Shown: in pieces, positions 34,929 to 43,704 of the stretch
Numbering within the stretch: the stretch's first letter is position 1
Layout of the letters: each line of letters opens with the position of its first letter
Assembly (NCBI GenBank): GCA_016788785.1
Contig: JAEUSM010000009.1
Location: forward strand, 186,001 to 250,000
Direction: 5' to 3'
Origin: Candidatus Kapaibacterium sp.
GTDB lineage: Bacteria; Bacteroidota; Ignavibacteria; Kapaibacteriales; JAEUSM01
DNA length: 64,000 bases
Notes under the pieces: model-generated
What the model was told of the DNA's origin: nothing
The model's database searches: none
Seen by the model: only the letters and a program-made list of their open reading frames with translations
Program-made: the position numbers and the translations under genes

Positions 34929-36068
34929 CTATCGAAGAAGAGGCCATCCTCGACCATCATTTTGACGTCGAATTTCGCTATCAATATACTGTTGGATTCT
35001 TTCGCGAACTCTTCCTCGAAAACCTACATAGAGAACATGCAGGAAAATTCTACCGTCATCTACCACTAAATATTGACCATTTGGCCTTCTCCAACGATAG
35101 GGAGTAGTAGAAAATCGACGAATCAATTGCAATGCTTCTCGACAACCTTGTTGCTCACCACGTCTCCAAGCCTGTGCAGCTGTAGAAAGTTGTTCCTCGG
35201 CTTCACGTGGCATTGCTTGAAAATGAGGAACAGGTTCACGTAATGTGGGCCACTGATTACGTGGTAAACGCAAAAAGTCAGGAGAGGAAAACTGATTCGC
35301 CATATCTCCCAAGGCATTCCAATACCCTTGGCAACGAGCATTAAATTCACCCAATCTATCAGCAGAAGCCCATGCACCAATCAAACCAACGATTGACCCA
35401 ACAATGGCAGTTGCAAGACCAAACAATCCCAAAAACGTACCCAAACTTGCTGCAGCACCAGTCAAAGCTGCAATCTCTATTCCTAATTCAATCACTCCTG
35501 CAGTAAAATTGACTATTTCCAAGGCTTGACCGGCAGTTTCTATTGTTGAATTTTCAGTATTTGTAGCAGCTCTATTTTGAGATTGAAATAATGTTTGTGC
35601 TTCTTCCATAGTGATTCGTTCATTCGGACCAGGTGGCGGTTGAACGACAACAGTATTTCGTTGTGTTTGAACTGTAGGATGCGGAACTGGATTTGAGCGA
35701 CGAGGTCTTGGACGATTTGGTTGTGGCGTATATTCGTTCAAAGACGAAATCCAAATATCTAAATAGTTAAATACAGGAATATTCTCCAAGGTGCCTGAAA
35801 GTGGTGAAGGGCTATCCAAATCAAAAGCCAGAGTGTTTATTCTATCAGTTATAACACTGTCAGAGAGTCTACGTTGAAGTGTGTTGTAAATGTAAATCAA
35901 CATTCTCGCAATCGCATGTCGAGAAGGAGTAGCACTTTGTTCTTGAGAAAATGCAGTATTTAATTGTTGTGCATAATTAATCAGCTGTTGGTCTTGGATA
36001 TTTCGAATGTGACCATTGACGATATCAGAACGTAACCTGCGGAGCAATTGTTGGATTTGCGGTGACAT
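34929..36068 (-). CDS. Unrecognised protein with a central glycine/alanine-rich hydrophobic core
   Basis: I cannot assign a family to this 379-residue protein. An N-terminal helical, Gln/Arg-rich part (1-115) is followed by a Pro/Arg-rich linker (about 115-150) with several PRPRR-like runs. Next is a hydrophobic core of about 50 residues with small residues at regular spacing (LTGAAASLGTFLGLFG, then ATAIVGSIVGLIGAW), able to form a membrane-inserting helical hairpin. An Arg/Trp-rich C terminus follows. There is no signal peptide. Composition is richer in Arg and GC than the neighbours. It begins 12 bases after paaD and may be read with the paa operon, though a link to phenylacetate metabolism is not apparent. 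Confidence 0.75.
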   Translation of the reverse strand: MSPQIQQLLRRLRSDIVNGHIRNIQDQQLINYAQQLNTAFSQEQSATPSRHAIARMLIYIYNTLQRRLSDSVITDRINTLAFDLDSPSPLSGTLENIPVFNYLDIWISSLNEYTPQPNRPRPRRSNPVPHPTVQTQRNTVVVQPPPGPNERITMEEAQTLFQSQNRAATNTENSTIETAGQALEIVNFTAGVIELGIEIAALTGAAASLGTFLGLFGLATAIVGSIVGLIGAWASADRLGEFNARCQGYWNALGDMANQFSSPDFLRLPRNQWPTLREPVPHFQAMPREAEEQLSTAAQAWRRGEQQGCREALQLIRRFSTTPYRWRRPNGQYLVVDDGRIFLHVLYVGFRGRVRERIQQYIDSEIRRQNDGRGWPLLR

Positions 36069-36080
36069 TCTGTTATAGAT

Positions 36081-36581
36081 TTACAGTGGTTTGAATTGTT
36101 CGAACGCCTGAGAACAATTGTGGCAGTAGTGAATTGAACGACAAAGAGTTGGTCCAAAAGGCGTTTGTAAGACAGTATTTTCGCTATCACAAAATGGGCA
36201 GGAAACCTTATGCAAAATGTCTAATTCAAATACCAAATCATATTTAGGCGGTGGAGCAAGTCCAAAATCTTTGAGAATTTTTTTTCCTTGTTCAGTGACT
36301 CGATTGGAATCCCAAGGGGTATCAAAAGAAACAGTGACTTTAGGATGTTCAATACCATTTTTTTGCAAAACTTCGATAACCCCATTTTTCATGACATCGA
36401 TTGCAGGACAACCAACAAAAGTTGGTGTCATTTCAACAGAAACAGCACCCATATCATCAACGGATATATTCGTAATTACACCCAAATCAACAACAGAAAT
36501 AGTTGGTATTTCTGGATCAAATACTTGATAGAGCATTTGACGAATGTCATCAACAGTATAGGTCGTTTGGTTCGTTACCAT
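36081..36581 (-). CDS. paaD: Phenylacetyl-CoA epoxidase assembly protein PaaD
   Basis: The 166-residue protein has an N-terminal MIP18/DUF59 domain (VFDPEIPTISVVDLGVI, VEMTPTFVGCPAID) and a C-terminal cysteine cluster (CPFCDSENT...CRSIHYCHNCSQAF) typical of PaaD. PaaD is needed for assembly or maturation of the iron centre of the epoxidase. The gene overlaps the end of paaC by 7 bases. Confidence 0.92.
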   Translation of the reverse strand: MVTNQTTYTVDDIRQMLYQVFDPEIPTISVVDLGVITNISVDDMGAVSVEMTPTFVGCPAIDVMKNGVIEVLQKNGIEHPKVTVSFDTPWDSNRVTEQGKKILKDFGLAPPPKYDLVFELDILHKVSCPFCDSENTVLQTPFGPTLCRSIHYCHNCSQAFEQFKPL

Positions 36582-37330
36582 TCTGCACTTGGGTCAATTT
36601 GGAAGACGACAGTCATTTCATCTAAAAGTGGTTGTAAATATTCAGTATGATAATGATTTCTACCACCATAATGAACTGAATAATCAGCAGAAGGAAGCGT
36701 TAAGCCAGAAGCAGTGACGATGGAAGTCACTCTTTCGACCCAACGAAGTTGCAACGTTTCTTCTCCAACAAAAATGCCATCAGCAACGATTGCATCTTCA
36801 AAGGATGTTTTTTCAAATAGTGAAAATGCAATTGGGTAAACATCATTGAGTGCAGATTGGATACGTGCTTTGCTTTCTTCGTTACCGTTGCTTCCAAGTT
36901 GTTTTATCCATGTTTCAGCATGAAAAGTATGGTATTTGATTTCGCTTGATACTTTCTTTGCTAATTTCGCCAATGGTTCATACGAGGACTGTTGAAGTAA
37001 TTCGTATCGAATTTTTTCTGCAGTGTCAAAGAGAAAATGACGAACTAAGGAAAAATCGTATTCACCGATAGGATATTCTACTAATTGAGCACAAAAAAAC
37101 TGTTTTTCATTACGAGTGAATGCAATGATATCAGGGTCAGCTTCACCAAGTTCATGTAACAAAGAATATAATGCAAGAGCATGACCTAATTTGTCTTGAG
37201 CAATAGATGAAAACGCAATATCTTCTTCCAAAATTGGTCCTAAACCAGTCCATTCCGAATTTCGATGAGCAATAATAAGCGAATCATCAGCCATTCGGTA
37301 TAATAAATTCTTGAGAGCTTCTTTATTCAT
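36575..37330 (-). CDS. paaC: Phenylacetyl-CoA epoxidase structural subunit PaaC
   Basis: The 251-residue protein is a ferritin-like helical protein with PaaC features: RMADDSLIIAHRNSEWTG, a downstream IAQDKLGHALALYSLL helix, and KYHTFHAETWIKQLG. PaaC is the non-catalytic partner of PaaA in the oxygenase heterodimer. It overlaps paaB by 8 bases and paaD by 7, so the operon is tightly coupled. Confidence 0.93.
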   Translation of the reverse strand: MNKEALKNLLYRMADDSLIIAHRNSEWTGLGPILEEDIAFSSIAQDKLGHALALYSLLHELGEADPDIIAFTRNEKQFFCAQLVEYPIGEYDFSLVRHFLFDTAEKIRYELLQQSSYEPLAKLAKKVSSEIKYHTFHAETWIKQLGSNGNEESKARIQSALNDVYPIAFSLFEKTSFEDAIVADGIFVGEETLQLRWVERVTSIVTASGLTLPSADYSVHYGGRNHYHTEYLQPLLDEMTVVFQIDPSAEW

Positions 37331-37712
37331 TACGGTTATCTTTCTTATACTGTTCTACACGGTTTCTCACCATATAAGCACCAACTTCACGGTACTTTTT
37401 CTCAGGAGTTGCATCGAACATATCAACATCTTCTTCGGGAATTGAAACGATTGCATTCGTCGGTGCAATCCACATCCCAACAGATTTGCCTCTTCTGCCA
37501 TATTGTTCTTTTGCAAAAAGCAAAGCGATTTCTTCGTTCGGTGCATGGACAGACCCAACATGAATAAAATGCCCACCACTTTTTTGTTGTTGGAACACTT
37601 CATACGTTACAAATTGATCCAAAACTTCGTATTGAGGAATGTGATCAACTTCTGTGGGCAATTGAGCCCTCGAAATTCGAGGGTCCAATGATTCAATTGT
37701 TTGTTTGTTCAT
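37323..37712 (-). CDS. paaB: Phenylacetyl-CoA epoxidase subunit PaaB
   Basis: The 129-residue protein contains the PaaB signature: YEVFQQQKSGGHFIHVGSVH, then AKEQYGRRGKSVGMWIAP. PaaB is a small subunit bridging the PaaAC oxygenase modules. It is slightly longer than E. coli PaaB (95 residues) at both ends. The gene begins 24 bases after paaA. Confidence 0.92.
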   Translation of the reverse strand: MNKQTIESLDPRISRAQLPTEVDHIPQYEVLDQFVTYEVFQQQKSGGHFIHVGSVHAPNEEIALLFAKEQYGRRGKSVGMWIAPTNAIVSIPEEDVDMFDATPEKKYREVGAYMVRNRVEQYKKDNRNE

Positions 37713-37736
37713 AGTGAAGGTTTATGAAAATAAAAT

Positions 37737-38723
37737 TTACGATAATGGAACAGTATATTTAGCAGTCGGTTTTTTGAGGGCGTTACGAACCCATTCACCA
37801 TTGATTTCAGCCATACGACGTACTGCCAATCGTTCTTTGTTGCACGGTCCATCACCGTTGATAACACGTTTAAATTCATCCCAATCAGGATCGCCATAGC
37901 TCCATTTGCCAGTTACTTCATCTTTGCGTAATTCTGGATCTGGAACGGTAAGACCTAATTCCCAAATTTTTGGTACATATTGGTTGAAGAATTGTTGACG
38001 CATATCATCATTGGAAGCCATTTTGACCTTCCAACGAGTTAGAATTTCAGAATGTACAGAAGCAATATCAGGAGGTCCAAAGAAATGCATTATTGGTCTC
38101 CACCAGCGATTGAGAGCTTCTTGCACCATTGCACGCTGGGTAGGAGTCCCAGTTGCTAATGTTACAACATTGTCGTATCCATATTTCAAATGGAATGATT
38201 CTTCTTGGCAGATACGCTCTAAAGCACGGCAATACGGAGCATAGGAACCTTTGGAATTTGTAACTTGATTGATAATCGCAGCAGCATCAATAAGCCATGC
38301 AATGACTGCAGTATCTGCCCAAGTTTTCGCAGGGTAATTAAATACATTTGAATACTTTGATTTACCTGTAAGAAGGTCATTTATCATTTCTTCACGAGGT
38401 TTTCCAAGCGTTTCAGCAGCATTATACAGCAATTGTGCATGTCCTACTTCATCTTGAACTTTCGCCATTAATGCCATTTTTCGTTTAAATCCAGGAGCAC
38501 GAGTAATCCATGTTCCTTCTGGTAATGCACCAATGATTTCAGAGTGAGCATGTTGTTCAATCATTCTAATTAATTGACGACGATAATCAGCAGGCATCCA
38601 ATCGTGAGGTTCGATTTTTTCACCACGGTCAATTTTAGCTTGAAATGCAGCTAATTTTTCTGGATCCTCTTGTGCGTTTTTTTTCCCGATTGCTTGATCG
38701 ACGATACTGATATTTCCGTACAT
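37737..38723 (-). CDS. paaA: Phenylacetyl-CoA epoxidase catalytic subunit PaaA
   Basis: The 328-residue protein is the di-iron oxygenase subunit. Metal-ligand helices include [36 protein letters not shown] and [15 protein letters not shown]. With PaaB, C, D and the reductase PaaE it turns phenylacetyl-CoA into the ring-1,2-epoxide, the key step in aerobic phenylacetate breakdown. It heads the minus-strand run paaABCD; no paaE is found within the window. Confidence 0.95.
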   Translation of the reverse strand: MYGNISIVDQAIGKKNAQEDPEKLAAFQAKIDRGEKIEPHDWMPADYRRQLIRMIEQHAHSEIIGALPEGTWITRAPGFKRKMALMAKVQDEVGHAQLLYNAAETLGKPREEMINDLLTGKSKYSNVFNYPAKTWADTAVIAWLIDAAAIINQVTNSKGSYAPYCRALERICQEESFHLKYGYDNVVTLATGTPTQRAMVQEALNRWWRPIMHFFGPPDIASVHSEILTRWKVKMASNDDMRQQFFNQYVPKIWELGLTVPDPELRKDEVTGKWSYGDPDWDEFKRVINGDGPCNKERLAVRRMAEINGEWVRNALKKPTAKYTVPLS

Positions 38724-38792
38724 ATAATTTTCCTTTTTTTATTTTATTCTATCTTCTAAACATTTTTGTCATCAAAAAGGTTTCGTACCTGT

Positions 38793-39407
38793 TTAAAAAG
38801 ACCCACCTTTGGTTTTAGTATATCGAAAACTGTAAAAACTTAACGAATCCAATGCAGTAGGAACAATCGGATTACCTTTGTAAAGACTAATTATTTGCAA
38901 TTTTACCCATGTTGGAGATTCTCCATTTGACAATCGCAAAACAACAGTTTTATTTGGATTAGGTGTTACAACTGTATTGGCATATTGGAAATACAAATTT
39001 TGTGGATTTCCTAATACTTGAGGATTAATAATTCTTTTTAATGTATCTGTCAAATAATCCGGATTAAAACCACCTTCCATGTTGGTAACAAATGAATAGG
39101 GAATATCTCTCATACCACCGGTTACTTCACCAACTGGATTGACATATAATGAGTTAAAGACAATATCAATTGTACGTGATTTTCCTAATTGTTTTATCGC
39201 AGGAAGACGGATATCCCATTTTTTTGTAGATGCATCAGAAGCGGGAATAAATTGGTCGGTTTCAAAGGAATAATATCGATATTCTTCCTCTTCAGATACC
39301 TTTTCACTGACGACAGTCTTTTCTATAATTTCTGATGTAACGGTATCGCTACAAGAAACAAAAAGAAACGATAGAAATGAAGTTAACAAAAGCAATAAGA
39401 ATTTCAT
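38793..39407 (-). CDS. HmuY-like lipoprotein (putative haem-binding)
   Basis: The 204-residue protein has a lipoprotein signal (lipobox FLFVSC, Cys19) and a beta-rich domain resembling HmuY. The diagnostic pattern is YYSFETDQFIP, then KKWDIRL, a long loop, then WVKLQIISLYKG and a final SFYSFRYTKT strand. HmuY proteins of Bacteroidota bind haem at the cell surface and pass it to a TonB-dependent receptor. No such receptor is adjacent, and whether haem is the ligand is unproven. It stands upstream of paaA on the same strand, separated by about 70 bases. Confidence 0.65.
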   Translation of the reverse strand: MKFLLLLLTSFLSFLFVSCSDTVTSEIIEKTVVSEKVSEEEEYRYYSFETDQFIPASDASTKKWDIRLPAIKQLGKSRTIDIVFNSLYVNPVGEVTGGMRDIPYSFVTNMEGGFNPDYLTDTLKRIINPQVLGNPQNLYFQYANTVVTPNPNKTVVLRLSNGESPTWVKLQIISLYKGNPIVPTALDSLSFYSFRYTKTKGGSF

Positions 39408-39516
39408 TTATTCTGATAGGTAATTGTTCAGGAAATATGTGTAAATATACGAAAAAAGCCTCTAAATACCTAAACTGTAAGTAGAAGCTAAATAATGAAG
39501 ACGAACAAGTTAAGGA

Positions 39517-39804
39517 CTATTCGGTAATATCACCTAACATTTTTTCCGCAACAGAATCAATGACAGCAGAGGTTTCATAATATCCATTTGAAATTTTTTC
39601 AAGAATATCTTGTAATCTTGGTGAGAGAACTTCTATGCCATTTTCATCTAAACGTTGACGTGCAATAGAAGATATTTCCAAAGAATCTGATTTTTTTTCA
39701 ATAGTTTCTTTGGCAACTTCTTTGGAAGTTGCAGCGTTTTGTTGTTGATATTGTTGTACGGAACGAAGCGATTTGTCGTTGCCGTTAATTTTTAAGTTGC
39801 TCAT
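39517..39804 (-). CDS. flgM: FlgM-like anti-sigma-28 factor
   Basis: The 95-residue protein matches FlgM in size, in a disordered polar N-terminal half and in a C-terminal helical part with the typical IARQRLDENGIEVLSPRLQDILEKISNG-like pattern followed by an alternating hydrophobic helix (the FliA-binding end). FlgM holds the flagellar sigma factor until the hook is finished, then is exported. It is the last gene of the filament cluster and overlaps the preceding gene by 4 bases. No fliA in the window. Confidence 0.7.
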   Translation of the reverse strand: MSNLKINGNDKSLRSVQQYQQQNAATSKEVAKETIEKKSDSLEISSIARQRLDENGIEVLSPRLQDILEKISNGYYETSAVIDSVAEKMLGDITE

Positions 39805-40166
39805 TGTTGTTCTTTGTATAAAAGGACGTTTTTATTTTGATGCAAGGATTTTAAGGAAGTTCGTAACATCGATGCTTTAGTTTTAAGAATATCTTGCAAT
39901 AGTAATTCCCTTTCTAAAATCGATGCAACCCTTTGCTTATTTATATCGGATGCTTTGACCAAAACTGAAATTTCAGCGAAGTCTTTTTCCCAAGTAACTA
40001 ACGAAGCAATTTGCTTGCCACGAAGGTTATACAATTCTTCTACAAGTAATGAAGCATCAAGATCTATATCGCCATCAGTGTGTAGTAACTGAAAAATTTG
40101 ATTTGTTGTTGTTTCAATTTCTGTAAGAATTTGGTCAAAAACGGAAATAGCATCAGATTGTTGCAT
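39801..40166 (-). CDS. FliT/FlgN-like flagellar export chaperone
   Basis: The 121-residue protein is entirely alpha-helical by composition, with regular Leu/Ile spacing and a charged surface, as in FlgN and FliT. Sequence is too divergent to name either. Its position between flaG and flgM is consistent with both: FliT usually follows fliD/fliS, FlgN usually accompanies flgM. Such chaperones hold filament-cap or hook-junction proteins ready for export. It overlaps flaG by 14 bases and flgM by 4. Confidence 0.6.
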   Translation of the reverse strand: MQQSDAISVFDQILTEIETTTNQIFQLLHTDGDIDLDASLLVEELYNLRGKQIASLVTWEKDFAEISVLVKASDINKQRVASILERELLLQDILKTKASMLRTSLKSLHQNKNVLLYKEQQ

Positions 40167-40569
40167 CAGTTACTTGACCTTGTTCTAAAATTTCATCAAC
40201 CATACGAGCAATTTGAATTGCTAATTCTGAAGGAAATTGACGAATTACTTTTTTCGAATCGGAATCAAGAACCTGCAAAATAAGTTCTTTAGAATCTTTA
40301 TCGAAAGAAAATTTCATAGTAACAGAATTATCCAACGATGCAGATAGTTTTTGCTCAACCTTTGAAAAATCAACCTTTTGATTTTCAGTAGCAATTATTT
40401 TCTGTTTTTCAACCTCAAGAATTGCCTCCTGTGTCGATTTTTTTTGAGAACGAGAGGAAATTGATTCTATTTGATCTTGTTGAGTATCAGAATTGTTTTG
40501 TAATTCTGGCGATAATTGTTCATTTTTGGGAACAATTTTCGGTACCTGATTTTGAATTGGATTTATCAT
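40153..40569 (-). CDS. flaG: FlaG-family flagellar protein
   Basis: The 138-residue protein has a polar, Gln/Ser-rich N-terminal half and a conserved C-terminal FlaG domain with FSFDKDSKELILQVLDSDS and KKVIRQFPSELAIQIARMVDE. FlaG proteins affect flagellar filament length. The location directly after fliD is the usual place for flaG. Overlaps the following chaperone-like gene by 14 bases. Confidence 0.9.
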   Translation of the reverse strand: MINPIQNQVPKIVPKNEQLSPELQNNSDTQQDQIESISSRSQKKSTQEAILEVEKQKIIATENQKVDFSKVEQKLSASLDNSVTMKFSFDKDSKELILQVLDSDSKKVIRQFPSELAIQIARMVDEILEQGQVTDATI

Positions 40570-40626
40570 AACATTACCGGAAAAAGTATTTCAATTGTAA
40601 ATATACAAAAAATTAGGTTACAAAAT

Positions 40627-42063
40627 TTACGAAGTAAATAAGTTGCTGATAGTACTGAATTGATTGGATGAAAGCAAAAACGATTTTTGTATAGATTCGT
40701 ATTGCTTCCGTAAAGAATCTGCTTGTCTATCTATGCGACTTTGTAAATTTCTTCTATTGGATTCTAAGGAGGAAATTTGTGTAGAAATTGATTGATTTCG
40801 TGAAGTGATTATACCGTTTGTACCAAGAAAGCTAGATATTGATTCACGAAGTTTGGCTGCAAATCCATTAGAAGATGTAAAAAGATTTGCAACATCTGTT
40901 TGTGATTTTTTTAAAGCATTCGTAAAGATTTCTTCATTCGAAATAGATAGTTGACCTATGCTATTTACAGACATACCAATGTCAGAAAGTCTATTTGGTT
41001 TTCCAGCTCCCAAGCCTGTAACTTCTTGTGAGACAGTAGAACGAATTCTAGAATTAACATTTCTTATTGATGGTTCATTCTTCATTACTTCATTTTGATT
41101 TCTCAAAAATGAAACAATTTCATTATAGGAGTCAATGAGAGGTTTGAGGGAACTCCTTACACCTGCTACATCTAATTCGGCTTGAATTGTAACTGATTGG
41201 TCAGTGGGTAATTGTTGTTTATTGAGAGTGAAAGTGTAACCTGTAATTGCATCATTGATGGTATTCGATGAACGTGTAATTTGAATACCATTTAACTCTA
41301 TTTCTGAGTCCAAATTAGACGAAGCTGCATTACGAAAACCCGCCAATGTAGCATTAGAAACAGTTCTATTCTGAGGATCTGCAAATAATGCAGCTGTAAT
41401 ACCAAATTGTCCTAATAAGTTATCAGGATCACTAAAGGAAATGGAATTTTCAGCACCTGTTTTTTTTGTAGTTAACGTTAACCTTCCTAATGAGGAAGTT
41501 GTTTTAACAAAAGATGCAGAAACACCAATGTCAGTGGTGTTATTGATCGCTGAAACTATTTTTTGAAATGCTTGTTCATTATTATCAGAATCCTCTAAAG
41601 TTACTGATACATTTTTTGTTTGACCGTTTACTGTGATTGAGAATGTTTTTTCAGATCCCCCTCCGACATCAACAAGATTTGCTAAGGTTTTGGTTGAGGA
41701 AATAAGTATGTCGTTCGTAGCTAACCTATTCACCCTGAGAGAATTAACTCCTTCAGTTGCAGCAGAACCAGCAGTAACAGAAACAACACTGGCATCTGAA
41801 GAGGTAACTTTTTTTGCTGAAAATCTTGAAGTGAAGGTAGAAGCTAATACTTCGTCAATTCTAGAGGTGATTGATTCTAATCGTGTACGAAGTGAATTGA
41901 AGAAGACTTGTCTTGTTTCAAGAGTCTTTTTTCGCGTATCAATAGTATCGAGCTCACGTTGGCGAGTTCGCTTATATGCTTCGACTAATAAACTTGAATT
42001 GGTATCACCAGAATTGGAAAGTCCGTTCCCAACACTAAAGGTAGTACCTAAAACATTAGACAT
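40627..42063 (-). CDS. fliD: Flagellar filament cap protein FliD
   Basis: The 478-residue protein has the FliD arrangement: an N-terminal coiled-coil (TRQRELDTIDTRKKTLETRQ), conserved FliD_N and FliD_C domains, and a C-terminal coiled-coil (IDRQADSLRKQYESIQKSF). The five- or six-subunit cap sits at the filament tip and folds arriving flagellin. It is followed by flaG and preceded by fliS, a normal order. Confidence 0.94.
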   Translation of the reverse strand: MSNVLGTTFSVGNGLSNSGDTNSSLLVEAYKRTRQRELDTIDTRKKTLETRQVFFNSLRTRLESITSRIDEVLASTFTSRFSAKKVTSSDASVVSVTAGSAATEGVNSLRVNRLATNDILISSTKTLANLVDVGGGSEKTFSITVNGQTKNVSVTLEDSDNNEQAFQKIVSAINNTTDIGVSASFVKTTSSLGRLTLTTKKTGAENSISFSDPDNLLGQFGITAALFADPQNRTVSNATLAGFRNAASSNLDSEIELNGIQITRSSNTINDAITGYTFTLNKQQLPTDQSVTIQAELDVAGVRSSLKPLIDSYNEIVSFLRNQNEVMKNEPSIRNVNSRIRSTVSQEVTGLGAGKPNRLSDIGMSVNSIGQLSISNEEIFTNALKKSQTDVANLFTSSNGFAAKLRESISSFLGTNGIITSRNQSISTQISSLESNRRNLQSRIDRQADSLRKQYESIQKSFLLSSNQFSTISNLFTS

Positions 42064-42081
42064 TGTATTGCTCCAAAAAAA

Positions 42082-42471
42082 CTATTCTAATTCAAATGCT
42101 TGAGCCCAAGCATCTCTTAGTTCCTTTATTATCGTCAGAGATTCGTCAAACTTTTGCTCGAAGATACATTTTTGACAATATTCATAGATTCTGTAAAGCC
42201 GAGTAGCTTGCAATTCATCTTGTTCAAAATTGATTGCCCCCATCAACTCCACTAGAATCTTGTTCATACGAGCTATTTCGTGACGCTGGCAACTAACAAT
42301 AAACAAATCGTAGGTTTTAAGTGTTAATTTTTCTTTAGACCATAATAAAACTTCTTGCTCCAAATAGGCTGGTGGTTGATTGTCAACACCACCATAGGCT
42401 TTGTTCGCCGCTAATTGTTGGGCAGGATCAATGGAAGATTGATTAAATTCCTTTTCAAAAGTCTCATTCAT
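42082..42471 (-). CDS. fliS: Flagellin export chaperone FliS
   Basis: The 129-residue protein is a four-helix bundle. It shows the FliS start AYxxxDxxxP-like segment (ANKAYGGVDNQPPAYLEQEVL) with LTLKTYDLFIVSC and the later EARMNKILVELMGAINF-type segment. FliS binds the flagellin C terminus and prevents early polymerisation. The gene lies directly after a terminator that follows flagellin and immediately before fliD. Confidence 0.88.
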   Translation of the reverse strand: MNETFEKEFNQSSIDPAQQLAANKAYGGVDNQPPAYLEQEVLLWSKEKLTLKTYDLFIVSCQRHEIARMNKILVELMGAINFEQDELQATRLYRIYEYCQKCIFEQKFDESLTIIKELRDAWAQAFELE

Positions 42472-42494
42472 TGCTATGTAAGATTGTAGTGAGA

Positions 42495-42527
42495 TAAAAA
42501 AGGCATCAATGTATTTTTGATGCCTTT
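42495..42527 (-). terminator. Intrinsic terminator/attenuator between flagellin and fliS
   Basis: Read on minus, an 11-bp stem (42527-42517 with 42509-42499) leads into a T run (42500-42495). The hairpin lies 40 bases after the flagellin stop and 24 before the fliS start, so it may limit read-through from a strongly expressed flagellin gene into the filament accessory genes. Confidence 0.8.
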
Positions 42528-42566
42528 GTATAAACGGTCATTAAAATACTGTATTGCGAATTGTTC

Positions 42567-43496
42567 TTATCGGAATAACTGTAAGAAACTTTGCGGAGAC
42601 TGATTCGCTTGGGTTAATGATGTCAAGGCAGCCTGTTGCAAGAACTGAGATTTTGCCAATGACAATTGTTCCAATGCGACGTCAGCGTCTTCAATTCGAG
42701 AAGCTGCAGCACTATAGTTGGTGATTTGAGATTTAATAACATCTTCTTGAGACGATAATCTGTTTTGTACACCACCGACATAGGCCGCTATTTTATTAAC
42801 ATTTGTCAACGCATCTGAAATTGATGATAAGGTTAAAGAAACAATCGAAGAATCAAAGATTCCTAAATTTGTAGCACTTACATCATTCAAACTTAATAAG
42901 TTTAACCCATCAATACCAGCAAATCTACCATTATTGAATAACAAGCTTGTATCATTACCAGCAATATTAAATTCAGATGTACCAGTTGTTAAATCTAAAC
43001 CAATGGTTAATAATTGGTTTGTTGCATTGAATCCAACGACGAAATCACCTGAGAACGTACCACCAAGAAGTTGTTTTCCACCAAAAACTGTTGAATCAAC
43101 AACTGTCTGGATTTGTTCTGCTAATCTAAAAGCAGATTTTGCCAATGCAATTTTCTCATCGGTTCCCATTACACCAGAAGTAGCATAAGCTACTGCGTCT
43201 TTAATTTGTGTAAGTAGGTTGTTAATGTTGTCTAAAGAATCTTGAATGATTGCAGCAACATTCTTTGCATCTCCAACAGAATTGAGAGCAGAACGTAAGG
43301 TTCCTGTACGAGAGTTAATAGAGCGAACAGTGATATAACCAGCTACGTCATCTTCTGCGGCATTAATTCTTTTACCTGTTGATAAACGAAGTTGACGAAG
43401 TGCAATATTCCTATTCGAAGATTCTAATGCGTTGTACGCATTTTCTGCAGGGGTATTCGTACGAATACGTGCACCATTGGTAGTTGCTGAAGGCAT
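42567..43496 (-). CDS. Flagellin
   Basis: The 309-residue protein has the flagellin D0/D1 helices at both ends: NTPAENAYNALESSNRNIALRQLRLSTGKRINAAEDD-type N terminus, and the C-terminal EDVIKSQITNYSAAASRIEDADVALEQ helix ending in SLTQANQSPQSFLQLFR. The middle is short, so it lacks large D2/D3 domains. It is the filament subunit, exported by the flagellar type III system with FliS. Promoter is not obvious; a GTCGATTA element on minus at 43551-43544 resembles the -10 of sigma-28 promoters but lacks a good -35. Confidence 0.95.
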   Translation of the reverse strand: MPSATTNGARIRTNTPAENAYNALESSNRNIALRQLRLSTGKRINAAEDDVAGYITVRSINSRTGTLRSALNSVGDAKNVAAIIQDSLDNINNLLTQIKDAVAYATSGVMGTDEKIALAKSAFRLAEQIQTVVDSTVFGGKQLLGGTFSGDFVVGFNATNQLLTIGLDLTTGTSEFNIAGNDTSLLFNNGRFAGIDGLNLLSLNDVSATNLGIFDSSIVSLTLSSISDALTNVNKIAAYVGGVQNRLSSQEDVIKSQITNYSAAASRIEDADVALEQLSLAKSQFLQQAALTSLTQANQSPQSFLQLFR

Positions 43497-43704
43497 ATTC
43501 TACTCTTTCTTTATTAGGATATAATTTTTATAATTCTTTTGTATAATCGACTTTATAGTGGTGATTATAACAATTAGTTTGCCAAAAATCAAAAGTACGG
43601 TTTGTCGCAGACAAATAAATTAACTTAGTATATTCTAACGATAAAATTGATTGAAAATGGTTGTAAACAAGTGAGAATTGTCTACATGTGAAGAATATTA
43701 ACCA

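Noticed and set aside
43544-43551. Sigma-28 promoter for flagellin
   Set aside because: Minus-strand GTCGATTA resembles the -10 GCCGATAA (6 of 8), but the -35 position matches only 3 of 8. Not strong enough to call.
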